A program made the translations under genes and the position numbers. From the NCBI RefSeq assembly GCF_020042285.1, contig NZ_CP083388.1, positions 2,382,001-2,446,000 on the forward strand: a DNA stretch of 64,000 nucleotides. Direction: 5' to 3'. Under the pieces are notes generated by a model, which saw only the letters and a list, made by a program, of their open reading frames with translations, searched no databases and was not told the origin of the DNA. This document shows, piece by piece, positions 34,192 through 44,561 of this stretch. This DNA is from Ferruginibacter albus. Its GTDB lineage: Bacteria; Bacteroidota; Bacteroidia; Chitinophagales; Chitinophagaceae. Position 1 is the stretch's first letter, and every line of letters begins with the position of its first letter.

Positions 34192-35640
34192 ATGCAACCA
34201 ATAACTGCCGATTCATTTTTATTACAAGCTGTCGGATGGGCTATAATCAATAGCCTGTGGCAGGTTGGCATTTTATGGCTTCTTTATAGATCAATAATAG
34301 CTATTAATAAAAATTTATCTGCTGTTTTTAAATACCTCTTAGGTTCAACTTTAATTATTACTTCTTTTATTTGGTTTACAATAACGATAATTAAAACCTA
34401 TTCTTCGCTAAATAATTCAATTGCCGTTTCCGAAATATTTTTTAATAAAGAGCAACTACTAAGTTTTCAACAATGGACAAACCTGCTTCCATACATATCT
34501 GATGCTTATTTGTTGCTGCTTCTTTTTTTTCTATGTCGTTTTTTTATTGGATACCGCAGTACTATTTTATTGCAAAAGAATGAAATGTCAAAAGTTTCTT
34601 TTGACACAAGGATGTTTGTAAGAAATACTGCTTCAGCTATTGGAATTAAAAAAAATGTACAGGTCTGGTTATCGAAAAATATTGATGTGCCTTCTGTTAT
34701 TGGCTTTGTAAAACCTATCATATTACTGCCTGTGGCAGCTGTTAATCAACTTAGCACAAAACAATTGGAGGCTGTTTTGTTGCATGAACTGGCACATATA
34801 AAACGCCACGATTTTTTATTGAATCTTATTCAAACATTCATTGGCACATTGTTATTCTTTAATCCTTTTGTTTTATTACTAAGCAAACAGGTTAAGAAAG
34901 AAAGAGAAAACTGTTGTGATGACTGGGTAATGAATTATCAATATAGCAGGCACGACTATGCGAATGCGTTGTTACTCCTGGAAACACAGCGTTATCAGCA
35001 AGTTCAATTAGCAATGGCGGCTACCGGTAAAAACGGACTTTTAAAAAGGATACAACGCCTTTTTATTATTGAGCCCAAAACAACGATCAGTATTTCGCAA
35101 AGAATACAAGTAGCGGTTATATCGCTAATGCTTTTATTAGGGATCAGCTGCTTATTCTTCTCTCCTGTCTCTAAAAATAATACAGCCTCTCAAACTGGTA
35201 TTTCAATATCAAAAGACCAGTTTCTTTCAAGCAAACCTTTTTTTATAAAATATCAGCCTATAGAAGAAAAAGTTGTCCAGCTTACACCTGCGCCTTCTGT
35301 TACGCCACTAAAAGCCAAAGTTATTCGTCAAAATAAAACTACTGTTGTAAACAAACAGGATGAAGGTTATACCATTGCTATTATCAATACAAATCTGCTA
35401 AAAAGGAAAAAACAGGAAACAGCAATTATTCCTGTAGTAAACAAAGAACCCGAAAAAGAATATTATATTAAGGTAGAAGAACAGCAATCCGGTAACAAAG
35501 ACATGAAAGTGTATTATTATGAACTAAAGAAGGATAATAATAAAACCTCTGTTGAGCCTATTATGATATTGCAAACACCCGTTAAGAAAGAAGCGATTAA
35601 AGCAGATACTACTACCATTAACAAAAAAATTACTTCGTAA
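34192..35640 (+). CDS. BlaR1-like M56 family membrane metallopeptidase
   Basis: This is the 482-residue sensor/protease partner of the BlaI-like repressor just upstream. The N-terminal part has several membrane segments (about 12-30, 38-60, 100-118 and 209-230) flanking the zinc site HELAH at 198-202, with Glu239 in KERENCCDDW as the likely third ligand. A further membrane helix lies near 305-325. After it, BlaR1 of staphylococci has a penicillin-binding sensor domain; here there are only about 155 residues rich in Lys, Thr and Val without a penicilloyl-serine motif. The signal sensed is therefore probably not a β-lactam bound by this protein. Confidence 0.9.
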   Translation: MQPITADSFLLQAVGWAIINSLWQVGILWLLYRSIIAINKNLSAVFKYLLGSTLIITSFIWFTITIIKTYSSLNNSIAVSEIFFNKEQLLSFQQWTNLLPYISDAYLLLLLFFLCRFFIGYRSTILLQKNEMSKVSFDTRMFVRNTASAIGIKKNVQVWLSKNIDVPSVIGFVKPIILLPVAAVNQLSTKQLEAVLLHELAHIKRHDFLLNLIQTFIGTLLFFNPFVLLLSKQVKKERENCCDDWVMNYQYSRHDYANALLLLETQRYQQVQLAMAATGKNGLLKRIQRLFIIEPKTTISISQRIQVAVISLMLLLGISCLFFSPVSKNNTASQTGISISKDQFLSSKPFFIKYQPIEEKVVQLTPAPSVTPLKAKVIRQNKTTVVNKQDEGYTIAIINTNLLKRKKQETAIIPVVNKEPEKEYYIKVEEQQSGNKDMKVYYYELKKDNNKTSVEPIMILQTPVKKEAIKADTTTINKKITS

Positions 35641-35771
35641 AGAATTTTCTCTTTCAATACTTCTTAGTTTAGTTAAATTGGATACAGTCTCAACAACTAT
35701 CTTAAATTGTTTGCTTTCTTTAAACAATCTTTTCTCTATTCTGTTCTTACAACCATAAAAATTAAAACGTA

Positions 35772-36254
35772 ATGAACAATCAACAACTTTCTGTAAAAAT
35801 GATATTGGATGCATGGAATGCACAGCTTAAAAACGCCAATAAATTATTTGACACCTTAACGGATGACCAATTTACGGAAGAAGTAGCTCCCGATAGAAAC
35901 ACCGGAACTTATCTATTAGGTCATTTAGTGGCAGTACATGATGGCTTATTATCATTACTTGGCTTTGGTCAAAAACTATTTCCTGAGTTAGAAGAGCCTT
36001 TTATAAAAACACCCAACAAATCAGGACAAACATTTCCTCCTGTAAAAGAATTAAAAGAAAAATGGCAAACGGTAAATGCAGCATTGGACCAACATTTCAA
36101 CAAATTGACTCCTGAAGAATGGTTTCAAAAACATACCGCTGTTTCAGAGGAAGATTTTGCAAAAGAGCCACATCGCAACCGTTTAAACGTTGTTATCAGC
36201 AGAACCAATCATTTGGCTAATCATTTAGGGCAATTGATCTTCTTAAAAAAATAG
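35772..36254 (+). CDS. DinB-like metal-binding protein
   Basis: The 160-residue protein has the DinB/YfiT four-helix architecture with candidate metal ligands HLVAVH (His51 and His56) and NHLANHLGQ (His147 and His151). Members are metal-dependent thiol transferases or uncharacterised stress proteins; no substrate can be assigned. It is monocistronic: 131 bp separate it from the BlaR1-like gene and a palindromic terminator follows. A second, distantly related DinB-superfamily gene lies at 40270-40839. Confidence 0.85.
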   Translation: MNNQQLSVKMILDAWNAQLKNANKLFDTLTDDQFTEEVAPDRNTGTYLLGHLVAVHDGLLSLLGFGQKLFPELEEPFIKTPNKSGQTFPPVKELKEKWQTVNAALDQHFNKLTPEEWFQKHTAVSEEDFAKEPHRNRLNVVISRTNHLANHLGQLIFLKK

Positions 36255-36291
36255 AACAGCAACTAAGAATAACGAAATATCTATCAAACAA

Positions 36292-36319
36292 AAAGGCTTC
36301 TGTAATTACAGAAGCCTTT
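36292..36319. terminator. bidirectional palindromic terminator
   Basis: AAAGGCTTCTGTAA is followed by its exact complement between the convergent DinB-like and TonB-receptor genes, with T-rich flanks on both strands. Confidence 0.8.
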
Positions 36320-36345
36320 CTTATAAAACAATAATTCAGTACATT

Positions 36346-39198
36346 CTAAAAAACATTGTAGGCCAAGCTCACATAGTACAATCCCCCGATAGATGGGTTG
36401 CCATAAGCCGTAGTATAATAATGATTCAACAAGTTTGTAGCGCCGATCTTTATCATCGATTTTGTTTTCATCAACTTATAACTAACCTGTGCATCTAAAG
36501 TGCTGAAAGCAGTATTGATACCTTGTTTAAAATCACTTTGTGTATAGTACGCATCCTGCCAACGCCATAATACATTAAAGCCAAAAACCTTTTTTCTTCC
36601 TAAGCCCGAATTACCTAAGGAAATATTGGCTCTGTTTTGAGGGGTACTGAAATAAGTAACAAAAGTAGGATCTGCATTATCGATATTATCGTTAGACCAG
36701 TTAATGCTAACATTATAATTATTGCCTATCAGATAATCTACACTTATTCCGCAACCATACGTATTTACTTTGTTAGGACTATTAACTGAAACCGAGAAAC
36801 CGGTATAGGTATTCGGATTCGTAGGATCTATATCCTGCGGGTTGCCCGTTTTTGATTGCGCCACATTTATACGCCCGATAAAATCCTGGTACTTTGAAAA
36901 ATAACCATACACATCTACCAGTAAATTTTTATTTACCAAAGCCTTGTACCCTGCTTCATAACTGTTAACCGATTCCGGCTTGTATGTTCCAAATTGTTGA
37001 ATTTGTCCTGTAAGTGGATTAACAGGAGGATTGGTATCAAAATGATAAAACTCTCTTAAAGAAGGAAGCCCACCGATCAATCTTCCATCACCCACATTTA
37101 GGTTGATCCATTGATTTTGATTAGATGGGAAACGATAAGCATTTTGATAAGAAAGTCTTAAATACTGCCCTTCCGCTGCTTTAATAACAGCAGAAACACG
37201 GGGAGTAAATTTGCCATCAAAGTTTTCATTCTTATCATATCTACCTGAAACAGTCAATTTCAAAACATCATCAAAGAATTTTTTAGACAATTGCAGGTAT
37301 GCACCGTATTCTGTTGTATTGATCGGACCGGTTGTATCTGCGAATAAAGTTCCCTGGGAGTTCAGGCGATATAAGCGATAGCTACCGCCTACTGTTACTT
37401 CAGCAAATTTTATAGCATCACCAAAATTATATTGACCATCTAACTGGTATAAACTTGTTCTATCTAAAAACTTACCGCCGTTAGGAATAGGAATAGCAGC
37501 TACCGAATCAAACACTTTGCTGAATTGTGCAGTTCCGGGAACCGGTCTTCCAATATCTGCAGCCGCACGTGCATTCGCAAAAGAAGCCGCTGCATTTCCG
37601 GTTAATGCAAATGATTGCACATAATTGCCTACATACTCAGGGAACCAGGTTGTACTTGGCTTCCATGCCTCATTAAATAATTGTGTATTCACTGTTGCAT
37701 TGTATGCATCTCCTGAATTTTCCTGTGTAGTATATGCTCTTACAAACCATTTATCATTTCTTATTTCTAATTTATATTGCCCGATCTCTAAGTTCTTTAA
37801 AGCATATCTATCGCTACCTGTATATACTGAATTACCGGTACTGTAATTTGCGACAGCAGACAACTCTGTTCGTGGAGTTATTTTATAAAATAAACCTCCA
37901 TTCAATCGCATCACTTTTGTAGTAGAGTTGATGATATCTTTTTCTGCATATCCTGTTCTTGAAACATTCTGATCGGGGATGATGCCGGCACGCAATCCTA
38001 AATTAAAAGGCACTAGCTGCGAAGCATATGGCTGTAATTGTGCAGGCAAATTACCTATATACTGCTGAATTTGTTGTGGTGTAGCGTTTACAGGCAAAAA
38101 GGTATTCATATTAGAAACAAGGTCGAATGTACCGCCTGTTGCTGCCAATACACCTTGTTGTATCTGGTTTTGAACAGAATTGGCAACATCCTGCATATTA
38201 GCACTTGTTTCATCGCCATACACATTCACACCATTATAATTTGGATCAGATGCTCTTGTACCCGGAATAGTAAATCCCTGGTTTCCTACACCTGTATAGT
38301 TTGTAGTGTCTGATGCTACCCAATCTTTAGCGGTCATATAGCTCAGATCCATTTTAAATGCAAACTTATCATTCACTTTTTGTCCCCAACGAACTGCTGC
38401 GTTGTAATAAGGTGATGCAGCGGCTGCCGGATCGTTCACATGCATTATACCTGCTTTAACTTCTGCGCTTACACCCTGGTATTTAAATGGATTTTTTGAT
38501 GTAACCAGTAATGTACCATTCATACCTCCGGAACCATACAATGCTGAAGATGCTCCTTGTAGTAATTCTGCATTATCAACATCCAACTCGCTTGGGCCAA
38601 CGATAGAACCTACTGAGAAATTTAAACCCGGCGCCTGGTTATCCATACCATCGGTAAATTGGTTGAACCGTGGATTACCGCTACCATTAAATCCTCTTGT
38701 TGTGAGCGATGAAAAGGTTAAGCTCGAATTCACCACATCAACACCTTTTAATGTTTTTACGATATCGTAGTAATCAGGAGCAGCGGCATTTCTAATACTC
38801 GCTGTTCCTAGTCTTTCAATGCTTACCGGCGAGACCAATATCTTTTCAGAAACACGGCTGGCAGCAACTACTATTTCCTGCCCCAGTGAACTGGCAGGCT
38901 TAAAGTCTACTGCCACTTTATCTGAAGCACTATTTACAGTTACTTCCTGCAATTCATATCCAATAGATGAAAAAATTAATGTAGCAGGAAATTTTGCTAC
39001 TGTTAATTTAAAATTCCCTTTATCATCTGTAAATGTTCCGGTGGTACCTTCTTTTACTGTTACAGATACGGCACCAACTTTTTCTTTGGTAGCACTGTTA
39101 ACAACAGTTCCCGAAACCGTATTTACTTGTGCAAATGAATAAACAGAGATCAGGGTAAAGGAAAGTAATAAAGAAAATAGGGATAGTATTTTTTTCAT
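36346..39198 (-). CDS. TonB-dependent outer-membrane receptor
   Basis: This 950-residue outer-membrane transporter has a signal peptide (MKKILSLF to SFAQ). An N-terminal carboxypeptidase-like regulatory β-sandwich follows (about 27-110: VSGTVVNSATKEKVGAVSV, GTFTDDKGNFKL). A plug domain comes next (about 115-235: SVERLG-like TonB region, LKGVDVVNSS, LLQGASSALYGSGGMNG) and then a 22-strand type barrel ending in an aromatic residue (YNVF). It imports a bulky nutrient or metal complex using TonB energy. No SusD-like gene is adjacent and SusC-type features are weak, so glycan import is not favoured; the substrate is unknown. An ATG two codons upstream (39204) is an alternative start. Confidence 0.93.
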   Translation of the reverse strand: MKKILSLFSLLLSFTLISVYSFAQVNTVSGTVVNSATKEKVGAVSVTVKEGTTGTFTDDKGNFKLTVAKFPATLIFSSIGYELQEVTVNSASDKVAVDFKPASSLGQEIVVAASRVSEKILVSPVSIERLGTASIRNAAAPDYYDIVKTLKGVDVVNSSLTFSSLTTRGFNGSGNPRFNQFTDGMDNQAPGLNFSVGSIVGPSELDVDNAELLQGASSALYGSGGMNGTLLVTSKNPFKYQGVSAEVKAGIMHVNDPAAAASPYYNAAVRWGQKVNDKFAFKMDLSYMTAKDWVASDTTNYTGVGNQGFTIPGTRASDPNYNGVNVYGDETSANMQDVANSVQNQIQQGVLAATGGTFDLVSNMNTFLPVNATPQQIQQYIGNLPAQLQPYASQLVPFNLGLRAGIIPDQNVSRTGYAEKDIINSTTKVMRLNGGLFYKITPRTELSAVANYSTGNSVYTGSDRYALKNLEIGQYKLEIRNDKWFVRAYTTQENSGDAYNATVNTQLFNEAWKPSTTWFPEYVGNYVQSFALTGNAAASFANARAAADIGRPVPGTAQFSKVFDSVAAIPIPNGGKFLDRTSLYQLDGQYNFGDAIKFAEVTVGGSYRLYRLNSQGTLFADTTGPINTTEYGAYLQLSKKFFDDVLKLTVSGRYDKNENFDGKFTPRVSAVIKAAEGQYLRLSYQNAYRFPSNQNQWINLNVGDGRLIGGLPSLREFYHFDTNPPVNPLTGQIQQFGTYKPESVNSYEAGYKALVNKNLLVDVYGYFSKYQDFIGRINVAQSKTGNPQDIDPTNPNTYTGFSVSVNSPNKVNTYGCGISVDYLIGNNYNVSINWSNDNIDNADPTFVTYFSTPQNRANISLGNSGLGRKKVFGFNVLWRWQDAYYTQSDFKQGINTAFSTLDAQVSYKLMKTKSMIKIGATNLLNHYYTTAYGNPSIGGLYYVSLAYNVF

Positions 39199-39326
39199 AC
39201 GCATCGTTTTTAGTTATCTAAATATAAAGCAAAATAATAATTCTTTTGTATGACTTAGCTCATTTATTTATAACCAGATGTTGAAATTTTTTATTCAACT
39301 AATTTACTGTTTACAATTGTTGCAAG

Positions 39327-39334
39327 TACCTTCG
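39327..39334 (+). promoter_or_regulatory. putative -7 box of purC
   Basis: TACCTTCG, one mismatch from TAnnTTTG, is followed by CCGC and the purC ATG. The 4-nt spacing is the same as at three other starts in this window. Confidence 0.35.
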
Positions 39335-39338
39335 CCGC

Positions 39339-40262
39339 ATGGCAACATTCAATTTTCCCGATCAAACAAAATTTTATAGTGGTAAGGTAAGAGATGTGTA
39401 TACCATAAATGACAAATGGCTGGTGATGGTTGCCAGCAACCGTATCTCTGCATTTGATGTGATATTACCCAAACCAATACCTTATAAAGGACAAGTATTA
39501 AATCAAATCGCTGCATACATGCTGAAAGCAACGGAAGATATTTGTCCTAACTGGTTGCTTTCTTCGCCTACACCCAATAGCTCGATCGGTAAAAAATGTG
39601 TGCCATTTAGGGTAGAGATGGTCGTTAGAGGGACTTTAACGGGACATGCATGGCGCACTTATAATAGTGGTAAACGTGAGCTATGTGGTGCTGTAATGCC
39701 TGATGGCTTAAAAGAAAACGACCTGTTCCCTTCTCCTATTATTACTCCTTCTACAAAAGCTGAGGAAGGACATGATGAAGATATTTCGAAAACAGAAATC
39801 ATACAACGGGGAATAGTAAACGCAGAAGATTATGCTGTATTGGAAAAATACACATTGGAATTGTTTGAAAGAGGAAAACAAATTGCTGCTAAAAGAGGAT
39901 TGATACTGGCTGATACCAAATATGAATTTGGCAAGATCGGCGATACCATTTATTTAATGGATGAAATTCATACACCGGATAGCAGCCGTTATTTTTATGC
40001 TGAGGGTTATGAAGAAAGACAAGCGAAAGGGGAAAAGCAAAAACAATTAAGTAAGGAATTCGTACGTGAGTGGTTAATTGCTAATAACTTCATGGGCAAA
40101 GAGGGACAAACAGTTCCTGAAATGAGCAATGAATGGATATCGACTATCAGCAATCGTTATATTGAACTTTATGAAAAAGTTATTGGTGAAAAATTTAAGC
40201 CCGAAGAATTAAGTGATAAAGAAACGGAAGAAAGAATTGTAGCAGCATTGCAGCAATTGTAA
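39339..40262 (+). CDS. purC: phosphoribosylaminoimidazole-succinocarboxamide synthase
   Basis: SAICAR synthetase joins aspartate to CAIR with ATP hydrolysis in de novo purine synthesis. The 307-residue sequence has the family landmarks: [10 protein letters not shown] near 13-22, SNRISAFDV, the [17 protein letters not shown] segment (CAIR-binding region) and LADTKYEFG with the metal-binding acidic residues. The length is that of the longer, eukaryote-like PurC form. It stands alone, divergent from the TonB receptor and ending 7 bp from the convergent DUF1572 gene. No other pur genes are near. Confidence 0.97.
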   Translation: MATFNFPDQTKFYSGKVRDVYTINDKWLVMVASNRISAFDVILPKPIPYKGQVLNQIAAYMLKATEDICPNWLLSSPTPNSSIGKKCVPFRVEMVVRGTLTGHAWRTYNSGKRELCGAVMPDGLKENDLFPSPIITPSTKAEEGHDEDISKTEIIQRGIVNAEDYAVLEKYTLELFERGKQIAAKRGLILADTKYEFGKIGDTIYLMDEIHTPDSSRYFYAEGYEERQAKGEKQKQLSKEFVREWLIANNFMGKEGQTVPEMSNEWISTISNRYIELYEKVIGEKFKPEELSDKETEERIVAALQQL

Positions 40263-40269
40263 ATTATTA

Positions 40270-40839
40270 TTATTCCTTCTTTTCTCTAAATTCATCGGTA
40301 AAATGTTCTCTATGCTTTTCTTTAGAAAACTTTTCGGCATTATACATCTTCGAATTTCCCTTTGGTATTGAAAGCGAATGCCATTGATCTTTTTTGATCA
40401 TCTTTCCTATAAAAACGATTTGCCCTGCATGAGAAGCAACGTGGGCTACACTTCTTATCAACGCTTCCATAACCGTATGCCCCATGTTTCTTATGTAGAT
40501 GATCTTATCCAGGTCATCTTCCGTTAGAGAATCAATGGTATCGAAAACGCATTGCCAGGCTTCATTCCACTTATTTAATAATTCCTGTTTGGACATTACC
40601 CTATCTTCAAATTCTTCATCACGATCACGCCATGTTTTTTCTCCATCACTGGTAAGAAAGTCGGTAAACCGTGAAAGAAGATTTCCATATAAATGTTTTA
40701 CAATAACAGCAATACTGTTACTTTCCTCATTATATTTCCAAAGTAACTCTTCTTCAGATAATTGATCAATGGTCTTATCCACAAGTGACTCGTAATACTC
40801 AAATTGCTTTTTTATACCTGTCAAATGTTCTGTCTGCAT
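40270..40839 (-). CDS. DUF1572 family DinB-superfamily protein
   Basis: The 189-residue helical protein has the His triad typical of the DinB fold: His49 in IVKHLYGN, and His133 and His137 in SVAHVASHAGQ. The KTWRDRDEEF segment fits DUF1572. A metal-dependent transferase activity is possible but unproven. It lies 9 bp downstream of trhO on the minus strand, so the two are probably co-transcribed. No functional link is known. Confidence 0.85.
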   Translation of the reverse strand: MQTEHLTGIKKQFEYYESLVDKTIDQLSEEELLWKYNEESNSIAVIVKHLYGNLLSRFTDFLTSDGEKTWRDRDEEFEDRVMSKQELLNKWNEAWQCVFDTIDSLTEDDLDKIIYIRNMGHTVMEALIRSVAHVASHAGQIVFIGKMIKKDQWHSLSIPKGNSKMYNAEKFSKEKHREHFTDEFREKKE

Positions 40840-40848
40840 AGCAAAAGA

Positions 40849-41904
40849 TTATTTATCGTTATTATTTTTCATCTCATTCAATCTTGGTCTTAATCGTTGC
40901 CTACTCTTATTAAACACCATTCTTCCTTTATCCACGCCTTTACGCAATTCCTTTTGTTGCTCTTTCGGAAGATTAATTACATCCTGGCATTCTTTACTGC
41001 AACAACCTTGATATTTTTCTGAACACTCATCACATTGAATGAACAATAGATGGCAACCTTCATTCTTACAATTAGTATGCGTATCAGCCGGCTTGCCGCA
41101 TTGATGACATTGCGAAATAATTTCTTCTGTGATCCGCTCCCCCAGCCTGTTATCAAATACAAAGTTTTTCCCTTTGAATTTATTAGGAAGATCTTTCTCT
41201 TTTACACTATTGGCATAATTAATAATGCCACCTTCCAAATGAAAAACGTTTTTAAATCCTTGATGCAGCATATAAGCACTGGCTTTCTCACAACGAATGC
41301 CACCGGTACAATACATAATGATGTTCTTATCTTTATTGTCCTTCATCATATCTGCCGCCATGGGCAACTGCTCCCTGAATGTATCACTCGGGATCTCAAT
41401 AGCATTATCAAAATGCCCCACTTCATATTCGTAATGATTGCGCATATCAATTACAATGGTATTTGCATCATTGGTCAATTCATTGAACTGTTGGGCAGTT
41501 ACATACTTGCCTTTATTTTCCATATTAAAGGTTACGTCTTCAATTCCATCTGCTACAATTTTGTCACGTACTTTTATTTTCAATACCCAAAAAGATTTCC
41601 CATCGTCATCTACTGCAATATTCAATCGTATGCCATTCAATGGCGGAATAGAATACAGGTAATTCCTGAAAGCATCTACATTACTATCGGGCACACTTAT
41701 TTGCGCATTGATACCTTCATGCGCTATATAAATGCGACCAAATACTTTAAGTACATCTAAAGCCTTATACATTTCATCCCGAAATGATTGTGGTTCTGCA
41801 ATAAAAAAATAATGGTAAAAAGAAATGGTAGTGCGATGCTCCGTTTCTGCTAATAACTGCTTTTTAAGTTCCTCCTGGGAAACTCTGTTGTGTAATACTG
41901 CCAT
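40849..41904 (-). CDS. trhO: tRNA uridine(34) hydroxylase TrhO (rhodanese family)
   Basis: TrhO (formerly YceA) makes 5-hydroxyuridine at the wobble position of certain tRNAs in an O2-dependent reaction. The 351-residue protein has the N-terminal acylphosphatase-like UPF0176 domain ([19 protein letters not shown]) and a rhodanese domain with the active loop [10 protein letters not shown], catalytic Cys199. A C-terminal Cys-rich segment ([11 protein letters not shown] and further CxxC and CSKEC pairs) is probably zinc-binding. A TATCTTTG box lies 58 bp upstream on the minus strand (41963-41970). The DUF1572 gene follows it after 9 bp. Confidence 0.94.
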   Translation of the reverse strand: MAVLHNRVSQEELKKQLLAETEHRTTISFYHYFFIAEPQSFRDEMYKALDVLKVFGRIYIAHEGINAQISVPDSNVDAFRNYLYSIPPLNGIRLNIAVDDDGKSFWVLKIKVRDKIVADGIEDVTFNMENKGKYVTAQQFNELTNDANTIVIDMRNHYEYEVGHFDNAIEIPSDTFREQLPMAADMMKDNKDKNIIMYCTGGIRCEKASAYMLHQGFKNVFHLEGGIINYANSVKEKDLPNKFKGKNFVFDNRLGERITEEIISQCHQCGKPADTHTNCKNEGCHLLFIQCDECSEKYQGCCSKECQDVINLPKEQQKELRKGVDKGRMVFNKSRQRLRPRLNEMKNNNDK

Positions 41905-41962
41905 GTTTGAAATTTTAAGGACACTTGCCTGGTGAACAAAATTTCTTATTAATTAAGAGCTG

Positions 41963-41970
41963 CAAAGATA
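41963..41970 (-). promoter_or_regulatory. putative -7 box of trhO
   Basis: Minus-strand TATCTTTG exactly matches TAnnTTTG and lies 58 bp before the trhO ATG. Confidence 0.38.
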
Positions 41971-42007
41971 AGCCAATTGAGAAATTTTGGAATTGACAAT
42001 TTCAGAT

Positions 42008-44557
42008 TTAAAACTTGATAGTATTTGCAGGATCAACAGCGTTCACATTAATATGATCTCCAAGAATACCGCCGGTACCAATACAGAAGCTATGTATCAA
42101 TGTTTTGTTTTGCCATCCCACCACATAATCTACCCGGAAGATCTTTAAGATATTTTCAAGACCGATAAAAACTTCCTCGTAATGGTTGTCTTTATTTACG
42201 TACAATGCATTGGCACCTGCTGTTAAATTCCAATCCCATTTTTTTATCAGTGGTATCTTATTCGTAAGCAATCCATTAAAATGATGATCGATATTTACAA
42301 AGCTGAAAAACTTATCCGTTGTACTGTTCACAAAATAATTCGCTAATTGAAAACTGCTTACATAAGCGCCTGCCAAAACAGAATTATTCGCATTAAAATG
42401 TTGGTAATCCTGTATGTCAACCGATCTGTTATTAATAAAACCGCCAATAGCTACGCGATATTTTAATAAGCCTGCTAATTTAAAATTCACATCATCATTA
42501 ACCTCCAGTTTCCATTTATCAAAATCAGCATCACTGCCAAAAATATCCGGAACGCCCTTAGTATAATTAAATGTAAATGTAGGATAGTTCGAACCCAACG
42601 ATACTTTCCTATCGGGAAACTGAATATATTTTTGCCCTGGCTTGAAACTGACCGTAGCGCTTAAAAGCAAAGCCTGGCTCCTGGTTATTTGTGATGGAAT
42701 ACGTTGAAAGGGATAGTTAGGGGTGATCTTTATTGATGACTTTGTAAAGATGGTAAAGTCGGTAGTGTTATCCATTGGTAGGCGATCTTCGTATAAAGCG
42801 TTTACACTTAACCGTAAGCCATTTTCCAACCTGCGGGCATACGTAATACTACCAAAATAATTCTCATAAAACTTAATATAATTATCTCCCCATAATAACG
42901 TTGATAAACTACTGTTCAACGTAGAAAGATTGTAATCTCTATTAAACTGGCTTACCCGTTTGCCTCCCGAGAATGACCATAACTGTCGTTTAATTTTTTG
43001 ATCTTCGTCTAACCCACGTTGACGAAAATTAATGTCTAACCAACCGTTCAAATGTGTGTTGCTAAATCCATAACGCACATGAGGCTCTATAGACAATCTT
43101 GTTTTTTGTTTGCCTATTGTCTTCCTGTAAAAGCCATTTATATTCAAAGCAAAACCTTCCGCAGGATTATATTCCAATACAGGTAGCAATGCTTCAACAC
43201 CCCAATCATATCGATTGGTTACACTATAATGTGTTCTATCTATACCCTGCCATATAACAGTATATGGCTTTAACGGACCTTGTTTTCTTTTTAGCGAATC
43301 AACTTTCGCCTGCGTCCATGCTGTATCACTATTCTTATCAAATAAACTGTCTTTCACTTCGTAATCCAATGCTTCTTCTCTTTCTAACGGCACCGGGCGT
43401 GAAGTATCCCAAAATGTTTTTGGTTTCTTATTTACACCCGTATCATACTTTATAATTACATTATCAAAATACTTTTTTGGAAAAGAGGGATCTATACTAT
43501 AGTTAGAATACACGCTTAAAAAATTTCCACCCAAACCAATTCCCAACTGGTTAAGATCAAAATTTATTAATTGATTTTTTACTCTCCATACATCATCAGT
43601 AACGGCAACATGAAACTGGGTAAGCTTCAACGTGTCCAGTATTTGTAATTGAGTCGTTCTTGTAAGTACCAGGTCTACACTATGGATACGCCAGTCACCT
43701 TCCGTAATATTTATAATGCCTGAAAACAAAGGCTCATATGCTCTTTTAGGAATAACTTTTATAGCGTTTATCTCTTTGCCGTTTTCCCAAAAACTGCCTA
43801 AAAACTTATACTTGTAAAAATTCAATGCGCCATTTGCAATAGGAGAAATAAATCCTCTTGGATTAAACTTGTCTGTAAATAAGGTTACATTATTTTGATA
43901 TAGATTGATAAAGGTGAGAAAGGTAAACCCAAAGTCGTTACTGCCACTTACTCTTGTACTGGTTACTTCTACTTTTAATTTATCCTGCTGCTGAAAAGAT
44001 ATCTTTGAATTGGATTCCGATAAATAAATAATTCCTTTCCCTGTAGAATCAACACCCATCTCCGTTTTATCATCTTCACTTATTTTTTTGCCGAATATTT
44101 TTCCGGGAAGATTTTTAAGCTTGATAAGATTTTTAGAATACAATTCACATTGAAATGAATTTACCTGTTTATTATACTCTTCTCGTTTCTTTATTGCCTG
44201 TCGGATGACCTCATAAGCAGGATCTTCGCCATTGGTTTTTACGATCACCTCCTTCATCGTGTATTTCTGTTCGCTCAATACGAAAGAAGTATTGACCTCT
44301 TCTCCTTTACCAACAGTAATCGATTTTTCCTGCGCAGCAAAACCTATATGCTGGCAAACAACTGTATATGTACCCGGGGAAACGCTTATAGAGAATTTGG
44401 CATTTACGTTAGCGCCTGCTCCTATTGTTGTTCCTTTAATAGATATGGATGAATATGGTAACAGATCGCCTGTATTATTTAGAACGATACCATAAATTTT
44501 TTGTGCAGAAGATCTTAAACAGATGAATAGTGCAAAAAATAAAATGATTTTTTTCAT
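42008..44557 (-). CDS. DUF5686 outer-membrane protein with carboxypeptidase-like regulatory domain
   Basis: The 849-residue product has a signal peptide (MKKIILFFALFICLRSSAQ) and an N-terminal carboxypeptidase-like regulatory β-sandwich (KIYGIVLNNTGDLLPYSSI to VNTSFVLSEQ, about 20-95). The rest is the DUF5686 region: AYEVIRQAIKKREEYNKQV, an N-terminal periplasmic part and a C-terminal barrel-like half (from about 440) with many alternating aromatic strands. It is a large outer-membrane protein of unknown function, widespread in Bacteroidota. It sits 4 bp downstream of a small membrane-protein gene and the two form an operon. Confidence 0.88.
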   Translation of the reverse strand: MKKIILFFALFICLRSSAQKIYGIVLNNTGDLLPYSSISIKGTTIGAGANVNAKFSISVSPGTYTVVCQHIGFAAQEKSITVGKGEEVNTSFVLSEQKYTMKEVIVKTNGEDPAYEVIRQAIKKREEYNKQVNSFQCELYSKNLIKLKNLPGKIFGKKISEDDKTEMGVDSTGKGIIYLSESNSKISFQQQDKLKVEVTSTRVSGSNDFGFTFLTFINLYQNNVTLFTDKFNPRGFISPIANGALNFYKYKFLGSFWENGKEINAIKVIPKRAYEPLFSGIINITEGDWRIHSVDLVLTRTTQLQILDTLKLTQFHVAVTDDVWRVKNQLINFDLNQLGIGLGGNFLSVYSNYSIDPSFPKKYFDNVIIKYDTGVNKKPKTFWDTSRPVPLEREEALDYEVKDSLFDKNSDTAWTQAKVDSLKRKQGPLKPYTVIWQGIDRTHYSVTNRYDWGVEALLPVLEYNPAEGFALNINGFYRKTIGKQKTRLSIEPHVRYGFSNTHLNGWLDINFRQRGLDEDQKIKRQLWSFSGGKRVSQFNRDYNLSTLNSSLSTLLWGDNYIKFYENYFGSITYARRLENGLRLSVNALYEDRLPMDNTTDFTIFTKSSIKITPNYPFQRIPSQITRSQALLLSATVSFKPGQKYIQFPDRKVSLGSNYPTFTFNYTKGVPDIFGSDADFDKWKLEVNDDVNFKLAGLLKYRVAIGGFINNRSVDIQDYQHFNANNSVLAGAYVSSFQLANYFVNSTTDKFFSFVNIDHHFNGLLTNKIPLIKKWDWNLTAGANALYVNKDNHYEEVFIGLENILKIFRVDYVVGWQNKTLIHSFCIGTGGILGDHINVNAVDPANTIKF

Positions 44558-44561
44558 GCTG

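Noticed and set aside
36346..39198. SusC-type glycan receptor
   Set aside because: No SusD-like lipoprotein or glycoside hydrolase is nearby and the plug does not show clear SusC-specific motifs; a general TonB-dependent receptor call is safer.
41050..41760. 236-codon open frame opposite trhO
   Set aside because: The composition looks random and it lies wholly opposite a well-identified gene.
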